28,843 bases of DNA, from the NCBI GenBank assembly GCA_034696485.1, contig JAQIWT010000202.1, positions 1-28,843 of the forward strand, written 5' to 3'. Origin of the DNA: Isohypsibius dastychi (Eukaryota > Tardigrada > Eutardigrada > Parachela > Isohypsibiidae). Each line of letters starts with the position of its first letter. Within the stretch, counting starts at the first letter, position 1. Position numbers and translations under genes: made by a program. Below, piece after piece: positions 20,466 through 28,843 of this stretch. The notes under the pieces were generated by a model that was given only the letters and a program-made list of their open reading frames with translations, made no database searches and had not been told where the DNA came from.

Positions 20466-21011
20466 CTAAAAAATAAATGTTGATATTCAAACGTTAGCAT
20501 TTTTTGTTTGTTTGTTGCACGATGCAATTCGAAAATTTGTACACGATACGTAGCGCTGAAATATTCAGGAGCAAAAGGGTGTCCTAACTTTTCCAAAACT
20601 TTTTCAAATCAAATATTGGTACCGGGAACTGTATGTTGACAACAAAACCCACACATGCCCCACACCCACCTGACCAGACAGTGAGCTGGGCACCGTCCAT
20701 GACAAGGCCCACTCGCTCATACAGGAATGGTCAGTAGCCAGAAGACAAAAGTAGCGGCCTATTCATATCCAACCTACTCGGCAAAGCCGCGACTTTTGTA
20801 GGGAGGATTAGGAACCACGACTTGGCCGACTGTCCTCCCTACACCACCGAGCGTATCGGCGTCTCGATCGACCCACGAGTACCGCCAGCCCATCATTTAG
20901 TCTGCAGAGTTCTCGAGTGGAGGTTAGTTTTCCCATTTTCGTCAGCTTCCTTCCTAGTACCCATAATCCCAGCTTCCGTACCTCGCATTTCTGATATCAT
21001 GTCATACAGCT

Positions 21012-21028
21012 CCCCCCCCCCCCCCCCC
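21012..21028. repeat. C17 homopolymer
   Basis: Lies 5 bp upstream of the first codon of gene B; length is unreliable in any assembly. Confidence 0.9.
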
Positions 21029-21033
21029 ACGAA

Positions 21034-23290
21034 ATGTCTAAGGTCATTCGTTTCTGTTTTTTTCTGTCGTTCGTTGTAGCTCTCGTCTAACGATATTTGA
21101 TGATCTTGCAGTCCCGCACTTCTTCAGCTTCAGGAGTCGATCTTGATATGGTAAGCCCATCTGATATCAAAGTGTGATGTGAGAAGTGCTTGGGGGTAGT
21201 AAATCAATGATAAAGTGTTCTCAGCTGCTCTGATCGAGAGGTTTCAAATTTCAGATAGTCTATGCAGCGATGTTTGACCGTGCAGGGGCTTGAATGTTCT
21301 TTGATCAGTGATTTGAATTTTGATATCAACATTGATTAATTACTAAAGCTAATGGAGTTTTATCATAGGCTCGTTTTAGTGTCGAATTATGGATGTTCAG
21401 ACCAGCTAAAGGCCCTGAGCAAGACAAGTTTACAGTAGATCATTATAATCTCGGAAAGAAAGGAGGCATGTGGTACTGCCCATATTTGGGGAGCGGTTAT
21501 TACGTCGAGTATCCCATGCCGAGCTTTTATCATTTCGGTCATTGCATGGATCACTGCGTTGCGGCACTCAAGAAGGCATATAATGACTGTCCGTGCCGGC
21601 GGTGTGCTGATGCGAAAGCTGTAAGAAATCTTGTCCCACAGCCTCAAACTACCGGTCTTGAATTGAAATCATAGTGAGATTCGGAAAATCAGAAATTCGT
21701 TGATCAGTGCAGTCCTGGCCCGCAATTCAAAACCAGTTTTCCGCGATTTTCCGCCCGCAAAATCTTATTTCTGTTCCGCAATCCGCAAAACAATCCCGCC
21801 CGCAGAACCCGCAATTTTTTTTCCTTGAAATTACAGTTTTTTCTTGCTACATTTTTATAAATTTGAATCAAATAACTGCAAACTGGGGTCGATGACTTGC
21901 GCCGGAATTTGCTTCGTGATAATTTCTGTTTATTGCTCCATATCTAGCTAATTGTTAATTAATTCCTCTCTGTCTTCCCTCTGTGATTTTACTTGTTTGT
22001 TGGAAAATTTATCGAGAGAACGGAGTTCTGCCCTCGTTCTTAAATGTACTGCTTTTGTAGGCTGCGCGCCACGGAACCGATCTGAGTAACTCTCCGCTGA
22101 TGAATCACCACCGCTTGAATGTGATGGAACAGGAAAGGCGGGAAGCTAGCCTCAACCAGCTTGGGATGTTCGGATATCCAATCTTATACAACGGCCCAAA
22201 TTTTCAACAGCCGGTGAGATGGAGTTAGTTTTTAATTGGATAGATCTCTAAAAAAAAACCACGGATTGGCAGAACATCATTATACTTTCCCTTAATGTTT
22301 TCGGTTTTTAGGACTTGCTGAAAATCGTTTCTTACCGTTTGTCACGGGGAGCATCGACAAACTTGCCGATATTGGAAGTAGAGCTGGAATCCAATTTGCA
22401 CCATCAATATTCGGTGCGCGAGTGGATCGTTCACTACAACGGAGGGTAATCTGTGTTCGTTCTGAGCTTACCAGCGCTCTAATCTGCTTTTATTTTTAGA
22501 GATAAGCTACGTCAGCCTGGAATGTTTTCAATCCCAGCGCCTGTTGGTTCGGAAAACCGCCACCGGGACAAAATGTTCCTGCCGCATAAAGGAGGACTTG
22601 TGGAATTTCCAGTTGCTTCTGTAAGTTTCATCTTTTAGATATCTGAGAGATCTCTGCATTTTTTGTGGTTTTAGCTGGAAGTGGTTCTGACGAATCACTT
22701 GTCACGCACTTTCCCAGGGATAAAGATCGTCCCAGAACTCCGATACTTCATCGGAAAGCCTATGAATTCCAGAGTTGCTTCGCATTTGGGCGGCGCAATG
22801 GCCGGAAGAGGCTCTCCATGGAAGATGCATCCGCCGACTTTTCCATTGACCAACCTTTTTGTGGCAGACGACCGTGAGTTTTGATTCAATTCGGTATTTT
22901 TTTGTTGTGGACTTCCGTGAGAAGAGTCAAGATTTAGAGATAACGTTTTATTCTTTGTTAGAGGTCAAGATCCCAGTCGACCAAATGGTGGAACGCCTTG
23001 TTAAGGAGATGAATATTCTATTTTGGATATCCAATCGTTCACCGGTCCAGGTAAAAGAGTACGACTATACTTTTTTCGGAACATGCGTCGACGAAGAAGA
23101 GATCTACAGTCTCGGGGCAGTTAGTTTCAATGAGGAGGAAAATGGAGTGGAGGCAACTCTTCAGGCTCACGTAGCCAGGATTGTGGACAACATGGACAAC
23201 ATCACTCTCTTGGATTCTGAAAAACATCAAAACGACCTTATTCATTTCAAGATGGCATTCCAACGTGTTTGTGACCGACTTTTCCTTTGA
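21034..23290 (+). CDS. Orphan gene B, intact copy of family A/B (411 aa, 8 exons)
   Basis: Exons 21034-21042, 21112-21150, 21369-21620, 22061-22213, 22312-22445, 22500-22620, 22675-22873, 22962-23290; every junction is GT-AG and in phase, total 1236 nt. The first donor (gtcatt) is weak, but the same start is conserved in A. No signal peptide or membrane segment, so probably intracellular. Residues ~35-100 form a Cys/His-rich module: WYCP, then YPMPSFYHFGHC, C three residues on, and CPCRRC; all spacings but one residue are shared with A. The central part has SYRLSRGASTNLPILEVELE and TFPGIKIVPELRYFIGKP. The C-terminal ~110 residues (EYDYTFFGTCVDEEE, DRLFL) are acidic. I do not recognise the family; metal binding by the Cys/His module is inference. 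Conserved frame against a diverged paralogue supports selection. Confidence 0.85.
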
Positions 23291-23457
23291 AGCAAATCTA
23301 TTTGATATCAGAGCTCTGTTTTATTCTTTTTCTGTGGCGAAGTGTTTGATATCAGATGTTCAATTTTCCATTGCAGCGTTTCATGTGTTTTTCGATGGTG
23401 TTTCTGGCGAGCCATTTGTTTGAATTATGCGGGTGCTGCTTATATCTGTTCAAGCGC

Positions 23458-23535
23458 TCAAAACACCAGATTAAGTGAAAAGCCCAGTTTGCGTTCCACC
23501 GGAAATGATCTCATTTTGGTGGCAGAACGAGATAT
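23458..23535 (-). pseudogene. Relic of the gene E 3' end
   Basis: Minus-strand reading SATKMRSFPVERK then a stop, matching NSAPKMRSFTVDF of gene E. It sits at the same distance from gene B as E does from A. Only ~25 codons remain. Confidence 0.6.
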
Positions 23536-24337
23536 TGATGAGACAAGGAAAATCTTCGAGCACTTCGCCGAACACATTCGACAACTCGACCGTCTTTTTG
23601 TCAACACTTTAATCTGCTTTCCTCAACTGAAAAACGATCGCTGTGGATTAAATCGTGGATCTGACTGAGGAAAATCCGTTCATCAAAAATCGTGTCGTAA
23701 AAACACGGTTTTTTGTCAGAACTTCAGTTGGCCCAAAATTTGCACAGGATGAACTCTTGGTTGTTTCGAAAAACGTCGCTGTTCACGGATATGGATTTAA
23801 CAGTAAATTCCGGTAAGCAGTTGCAGTAGTCAGGTTTCCAATCGGATTCATGGACTTGGATTTCGATATTATTGCTTATTTCCAGAAAAATAGTTCAAAC
23901 GCATTCCGTAGCAGATTCGATAGTCGATGCGAAAGAAGATTAATGTTTTATCTGAAAGCGGTGAAAATTGGGCTTCCTCATCTCCGATCCGGAAAATCTG
24001 GAGTTACCATCTTGGACTTCTTCTGGAACGTGATTGTCAAGCAGCGTCGAAATTATTTAACGTGGACGGATATCCCAATATGTTTTCCATGTCTACTCAT
24101 CTTGACGAGCCGTCGCCGATATTATTTTTGGGAGATGACCGCGGGAAACCGACGGAATATTTGTCGCAGCTTCTCAGACCGGATTGTGTGGTTGTTGGAG
24201 TTGGTGACGAACTTCCGGTAATCTTGATTTTCGATCATGCTAGAAACGCCCATTCGTTGTGGCTGGGACGCTTTTCAACTGCTGAAGAAATTGATCAAGC
24301 TACCGATGTCTTGAAAAACCGGAATGATCAAGGTTGA
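23536..24337 (+). pseudogene. Unknown gene F, disrupted
   Basis: Open segments read DIDETRKIFEHFAEHIRQLD, then (another frame) VDLTEENPFIKNRVVKTRFF to GYGFNSKF, a 72-bp GT-AG intron (23813-23884), KIVQTHSVADSIVDAKED, then after a one-base shift near 23940 NVLSESGENW through LDEPSPILFLGDDRGKPTEY, RPDCVVVGVGDELPVILIF and a stop at 24337. At least two frame breaks (about 23640-23660 and 23940). No start codon found and its left edge abuts the block B end, so it is 5'-truncated. Not recognised; the long well-formed last exon suggests a recently functional soluble protein. Confidence 0.5.
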
Positions 24338-24484
24338 GCAGATTTTCTCATTAAGTTCGGCTTTACTTGAAATTTAATCCTGCTTTATCTGGAATAACTG
24401 CAAAAAATCGCAATATTTTAAAAAATTTATTCAAACCTAATGATCCATTCTATGATCTTATGATTTTATAATATGATCCATTTT
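24338..24484. other. AT-rich spacer with short repeats
   Basis: Repeats of tatgatccattttatg-like words at about 24440-24490. No gene. Confidence 0.4.
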
Positions 24485-24789
24485 ATGTTTCATTTGGTTT
24501 TCGAAAACAAGGTAAGAACAGTCTGTTAAATAATCTCGAGGAGCTGAATTATTTACTTTTTTAGCTTCCATTTGAATTTCTCTCCTCAGTTTGTGCTCTA
24601 ATGCTCCGCTTCCGGTCTGATGATAATATCAACCCAAAAGGCTTCTCTGTGGCCTATGATGTTCGAAGTTTTGCAAACGGTGGAGAGAGTTCGCAGAATG
24701 ATCATGGTAAAAATAATTATCGGAATAATCCGACTGGATATGCTTCCGCCGGAAGTGTCACTCGGCTAAATCCAGATGAACCTATTTGA
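24485..24789 (+). pseudogene. Third copy of the CUB2 3' end
   Basis: Starts within the exon end (aacaaggtaag), includes the intron and the exon FEFLSS..ALMLRFRSDD, KGFSVAYDVRSF, the Asn-rich tail and terminal NPDEPI stop. Similar to 16780-17074, and the similarity continues into ~100 bp of 3' flank. No 5' part of the CUB domain is present. Confidence 0.75.
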
Positions 24790-25200
24790 GCAGGCAGACC
24801 GAATTTTATCTTCCTTTCGTGTATGTCCTCACTTGCATGCTACAGCTTCATTTGTCTCCCGAAACGAAAGAATGGCGAGAAAACCGTGAAGTTTGGCTCA
24901 CGAACTTATTTTGCACAGTTATTTTCAAACCCATTTTCGAACCAGAGTTTTCAGGGAAAATTCCAAGGTAGACGGGAGTATTATCTGAAAGTGACAGGGA
25001 AACAGAAATGCCGGAACGCAAAAAATACTATTAGCAAAGAAAACATTTTGATACACAGCTGAGATTCACTTTCATTAAATGTGGCACAAAGTCATCAAAA
25101 CACCGAACCACAGAGTCATCAAACACCGGAAGAACTTCGAGAGGAGAACTTCGAAACTGAAATATACTATTCAATCGCTATCTTCTGGCCCCAGCTCATG
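24790..25200. other. Spacer between convergent gene remnants
   Basis: Left part resembles the 3' flank of the CUB gene at 17.1 kb. No gene recognised; open frames of 61-79 codons lack support. Confidence 0.4.
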
Positions 25201-26830
25201 TTATGCATAGGCGAGTTCAACAGCCAAAATGAATAGATCGACAAAAGGCTTCATCCGTGGCAGATATTCATGTCCGAACTTGTTTTTTTAGTTCAATGGC
25301 AGTTCTTTTGGCCTTCTGAAATGCGCGAGCTCTGTGGCCATTGTGGCTCGTATGTATCCGCCTTTAATCCAGATCTCCAAGATGCTCACTAGGAACCTGG
25401 GGAGCTGCTGTTCCGTGAAATGCGACTTTATAATCCCCCGCCTTCCCATTCGTTCACAATTCCGAAATTCCGATAGACCGGATAGATCCCCATGTTCTGG
25501 AGCTTGATTTCCATCTCGCGAGTAAACACGGCCAAAGATGCGACTCGTCGTTCTACAAGCACAAGGAACTGAACAAATCCGTAGACAATTCAAAGTCAGA
25601 AAAACGAGCATCTTACTTTCTTTCAAATCGATGAATTCGGTATCGTTAACATCTCCTCGGCCCCATTTGCCGATGGTTTGGACGTGCACGGGGTCGAAAA
25701 TACCAGGCTGGATTATTCGGAGAAATGGCGGGATGCGAATGATCCCCAGGTCTCTAGTAGTCTGGTCCAGCAGCTTGATCCATATCTGAAATCGTACGAT
25801 TCGTGAAACCAGGTCGCTACCAAACGATTTCAAAAGAATTTTCAAAAAAGCTCCTCACAAACTTCTCATTTCTTACTTAACAAGAAAGTTTCAAGATACA
25901 GTTACAAACGTGGCGGGCCGTTCGCTGACGATATATATTCTCCCGTTGACAGAAATCTCTTCGTGAACCCTAAACACAACAATCTGTCACAAACGTAAGA
26001 AGCCAGTGTTTCCGACATTTCTTACCCATGCGTAACAATTATAACCTCGGGGATATCGAGATTTTTAACCAATGGCCGGACGTGAAGTTTGACAAACACC
26101 GCTCCCCCCTCGCCTCTATCAACTACAGCTTGGGTCAAGCGAGTTCCGTCCTACAACACATGACAATTAGACCAACAGTTGCACGATGTAAGAAAACCAA
26201 GTTATCCCTCGATAGAACATCGCTGTATGATGCTGAAATTCCGGCAGGATCCCGAGCTTCTTTAGCTCGGCCTCAGTGCTCTTACTATCGTTTACGCTTC
26301 CAGCGTTATGGCAGATCTTATGAAGATCCTCATGCTCCTGAAGTATACGGGCACGTCGGCGAGAAGCGGAAGAACGGAGCTCAATCCATCGTCCTAAAAA
26401 ACACATAACATAAAATACACGAACGGAACGATCGATGCGGTTACTCGGTCAAAACTGGTCTTTACGGCATTGTGACAAGCATCACATTGACCGGTATGCT
26501 CAGAAGCTTTTACAGGACCATCAATATGCATTCTTTTCATCACAACCACATCTTTTTTAGTCAGTTTGTAGGGGTTTCTCTCCAGGACGGACTGCTTATC
26601 TTCATTGACTCGGCTTAAACATCCAAACTTCCACTTCCGCATTTTACCACTCGGCGCCGTGACAGTTATATGGGCTGGAAAGAGCACCATCGCAGCCTGC
26701 ATATCTGAGCAAAAACCAAAGAATACCTTTCTGCCCTGTTTCAATGAAATAATTCCGAATAAAAGTTTTGACTGATCTGCTGGTTTGCAGATCGTCGGTT
26801 TCAGAATGGTCGGTTTTGGTCCAAAAAATA
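25201..26830 (-). pseudogene. Family C/D orphan gene, copy D, broken
   Basis: Read with copy C. Segments in order: TSRSVKTFIRNYF, HITVTAPSGKMRKWKF, NPYKLTKKDVVVMKRM, HTGQCDACHNAVK, EAELKKLGILPEFQHHTAMF, DGTRLTQAVVDRGEG, VHEEISVNGR, VRSFFENSFEI, IWIKLLDQTTRDLG, IRIPPFLRIIQPG, FLVLVERRV, GIYPVYRNFG, LVSILEIWIKGGY, HEYLPRMKPFVDLF and end ELAYA stop at 25201. Disruptions: TAA at 25288-25290 (Glu in C), frame shifts at a G5 run (25435-25439 on +) and near 25399-25402, and no start codon where C has one. Introns are short (about 34-48 bp). Less damaged than C; some breaks sit in homopolymers. CDACHNAVK is a possible metal-binding site. Function unknown. Confidence 0.65.
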
Positions 26831-27199
26831 CAAGCGTACTCTGAAACCTCTGGCTCCTACGAATGATGAAATATAACATCTATTCAGACGATCTGCCCTA
26901 ATTTCGGAAACTAACCGATGGGCACCCTCCGCTCAAATTACGAAGGAAAGACAACATGCTTCTCAGCTGTTACGGAAATGTGAAGAATTTGATTTTCCAA
27001 CTCCATCACTCAAAAAGATGGACTCCTCATTCATTATCTTCGGAATATTTTCCTAGTTTAAGAAATTTTCTGATTCTTTGGGACGAGGAAACCCACTTTT
27101 GCATCCACCATAACCCGACCAAGAACAACAATATCACAATTAAGATCGGCTTACCTTTTCATCTTTTCCTGCAGGAGTCGGAGTATCCATTATTGAAGC
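26831..27199. other. Intergenic stretch
   Basis: An open frame 26956-27249 (+) reaches into the hairpin and has no recognisable motif. Nothing else seen. Confidence 0.35.
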
Positions 27200-27258
27200 T
27201 TGAAGCCATCATTGCCGCGAGATCAAAAACCATGATCTTGTGGCAATGATGGCTTCAA
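27200..27258 (+). repeat. Inverted repeat, 25-nt arms with 9-nt loop
   Basis: Arms 27200-27224 and 27234-27258 are complementary with 23 Watson-Crick pairs; the two differences become G-U pairs in a plus-strand RNA. Loop is aaaaaccat. Confidence 0.9.
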
Positions 27259-27927
27259 ACATGCTAAGAGCTCCTTTACAGGAGCGGTCGCAATCACGGC
27301 AATGAAATATGCAAGGAAAATGATAACCTCCAATAATGCCAACTGAGATGCGCGAGCCATCGGCGAGCTATCGGCATGCGCATGCAGTAGGTGCCTTCGC
27401 ATTTTGGTAGCTTTAATCCACCTCCCCAAAAGTCGACCTACATCATTCACTGCTCCGTCGAATACGTGGTCCCTATTCTGTGAGGTTGTCTCGTGAGGGT
27501 CAACGCTCACGTATAAGGACGCGGGTGTTAAGCCCGGCCTTTCTTACCTTAATTCTTAAAATAGCTGATGTTCAGCTTGGCTACCAAATAAATGGGGCGA
27601 GCAACGTCAACATCGTCTTGAACATTTCGACATCGGAAAGAAATATCCTATCAGCCTGTTGTTTAATTGAGACTCTGTACCCGAATAGTTTGGACAACGG
27701 TACTGTATCCAGCGATTGGATGTTCCTGGGGTTTAAGACCTCATAACTCTTCGGTCAGCCCGGCAGTTTTCTCTGACTACCCACTCTGGCAGCCACTCAC
27801 CCATGCCTTCATGGGTCACTGGAACAACCATGCGGATAGGGCAGAATGCGTAGAGCTTGGTCCACCAGTAAGTACCGCCAAATATGGGATGCAACGACCA
27901 ACTGATATTCCGCGGCGCGGATATATT
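27259..27927. other. No gene recognised
   Basis: Overlapping open frames on both strands (for example 27480-27746 and 27667-28158 on +) have no family features, and the latter runs through the 89-bp repeat. Probably non-coding or repeat-derived. Confidence 0.35.
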
Positions 27928-28016
27928 ACGATGAACGATGACTATTCCCGGCCACCCCGATATATGGAAAATGATTTCCATTGCCGGCCACTGGCCCATA
28001 CACGAAATAACGCCCA
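27928..28016 (-). repeat. ~89-bp interspersed repeat, copy 2 (inverted)
   Basis: Reverse complement of copy 1 at 13616-13704 with a few substitutions, including the shared gttcatcgt end. Confidence 0.85.
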
Positions 28017-28077
28017 TGAGCACAAATTATCCCGGTTGATATTTCGTCAATTATCATGCTGGTTTGTTTCTAATGAA

Positions 28078-28144
28078 TGTGCGTTATTCCCTGTACGGGC
28101 CAGTGGCCGGCAATGGAAATCATTTTCCATATATCGGGGTGGCC
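28078..28144 (+). repeat. ~89-bp interspersed repeat, copy 3 (truncated)
   Basis: Identical to the first 67 bp of copy 1 as far as can be read, then diverges after ggggtggcc. Inverted relative to copy 2 across a 61-bp spacer. Confidence 0.85.
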
Positions 28145-28553
28145 AGAATGCGAAGTAGGAAGACGGAGCCCACAAAACGCAACGCAGCGCCCAAGTCCAT
28201 TGTCCAGCATTTGCCCTCAGTTGACATCGCATTCAGGGAAATTGATTTCTGACATGCGATTTGATAGAAAATCAAAGATGAAGATAAACTCATGAAAACT
28301 GGGCAAGTCGTTGAGCATAGCGTTGTTTCCGCTGGCATTTTTGCTGGCATGTTTTCTCCTGCGTTCATGTACTTGTTGTGGAAGACGGCAAAACATACCC
28401 GGCAAAAAGCTTTTCGGAACGCGTTACCGCATGCCCACCTACAGTTGGCATACCGTCCCCCCTATTTTTCGGCGGAAAAAACTGTTTCGAGGGGAGATTT
28501 TTTCAGGAAATGATTTTTTTGGCAAAACTTGCCACCTCTGGTGGTGACACTGG
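28145..28553. other. No gene recognised
   Basis: Short open frames only. Includes a small perfect palindrome tggcaaaacttgcca-like word near 28520-28534. Confidence 0.35.
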
Positions 28554-28680
28554 GTTGAATTAGGTTGGGTAGCTCAGGTTGGGTTGGGTTGGGTCGGGTG
28601 GTTCGGGTTGGGTTGGGTAGCACAGGTTGGGTAGGGAGCTCGGGTTGGGTTGGGTAGTTCGGGCTGCGTTGGGTTAGCTA
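28554..28680 (+). repeat. Degenerate GGGTT array
   Basis: About 125 bp of gggttgggttgggt units with interruptions (cagg, cggg, agct). Followed by a short gagtgagtgagtgagtg run at ~28708-28724. Confidence 0.85.
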
Positions 28681-28843
28681 GGTAGAGATAGAGAGAAACA
28701 GAGAGGCGAGTGAGTGAGTGAGTGCGCGCATATTGCGCAATAGTTTATACTTTTCATACTTTCATCCAAACTTGCCCCGTTTTTTTAACGGGAAGAAAAA
28801 ACGGGACGAATTTACCGTTTTTCCGCCCGTTACCGTTTTTACC
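28681..28843. other. Simple-sequence edge with short inverted repeat
   Basis: gcgcgcatattgcgca near-palindrome at ~28723-28739 and cccgttttttt facing aaaaaacggg at ~28777-28807, with further cccgtt words to the window end. No gene. Confidence 0.4.

Larger units (their letters stand above)
20625..23540 (+). repeat. Segmental duplication, block B
   Basis: Direct copy of block A. B differs by a ~250-bp longer intron 3 with a CCCGC-rich insert (21710-21830), a C17 run before the start, and loss of most of gene E. Confidence 0.85.

Noticed and set aside
27667-28158. 163-codon open frame as a gene
   Set aside because: It runs straight through the 89-bp repeat, whose translation PPRYMENDFHC also appears at the solo copy; no other coding sign.
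28566-28620. tRNA-like A-box (tagctcaggttggg) and B-box-like ggttcgggttgg
   Set aside because: Both fall inside the GGGTT array; no acceptor-stem pairing or anticodon arm can be drawn.
28554-28680. Telomere
   Set aside because: The GGGTT units are degenerate and interrupted, only ~125 bp, and continue into ordinary sequence.
1-28843. CRISPR array, bacterial operon or phage features
   Set aside because: No regular repeat-spacer units or prokaryotic gene packing; introns show the DNA is eukaryotic.

Overview
The window reads as a gene-dense animal genome with short introns. Coding regions are broken by GT-AG introns mostly of 45-90 bp. Most resolved genes encode secreted proteins, and TATA boxes lie close upstream of several starts. 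The mix of a heme peroxidase, glycine-rich secreted peptides, a CUB plus trypsin protease, a GH19 chitinase and a DD37D mariner-type element suggests a small-genome ecdysozoan. A tardigrade fits best and a nematode is possible. This is inference; no marker gene settles it.

Left part (1-12.5 kb), largely intact. (1) The 3' half of an animal heme peroxidase lies on + (1-2024) and resolves into 12 exons. (2) Two small glycine-rich secreted proteins lie on - (2601-2932 and 3738-4007) with the same architecture: a signal-peptide exon, a phase-1 intron, then a Gly-rich exon. A candidate 57-residue secreted peptide lies between them on +. (3) A secreted Gln/Gly/Ser-rich repeat protein (4668-5873, -). 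(4) A complete 11-exon CUB plus trypsin-like serine protease (7019-9149, -), including one GC-AG intron. (5) A secreted Cys-rich, heavily N-glycosylated unknown with one reading-frame break (9719-10558, -). (6) A complete 5-exon GH19 chitinase-like gene with an N-terminal cysteine-knot-like module (11382-12482, +). Together these look like an extracellular defence, cuticle or digestion neighbourhood.

Middle and right part (12.5-27 kb), a decaying and duplicating accessory cluster. It starts with a frameshifted DD37D mariner-like transposase (-). After it come paralogous pieces of gene families I do not recognise. Family C/D (14317-16129 and 25201-26830, both -) is broken in both copies. A CUB gene has a complete-looking 3' end but an in-frame stop, and there are two further partial copies of that 3' end. 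Family A/B is a direct duplication: A (17583-19645) carries three homopolymer frameshifts, B (21034-23290) is an intact 8-exon, 411-residue gene. A Lys-rich gene E (-) is cut off at the 5' side by block B, and a relic of its tail follows gene B. A further broken unknown, F, lies at 23.5-24.3 kb. B is the only fully open member of this orphan cluster, and its Cys/His-rich module is the best candidate here for something undescribed.

The last 2 kb hold no convincing gene: a 25-bp perfect-pairing hairpin, an inverted pair of an ~89-bp repeat that also occurs at 13.6 kb, and a degenerate GGGTT array. Exon models come from reading splice sites and family conservation by eye; no database or transcript was available.
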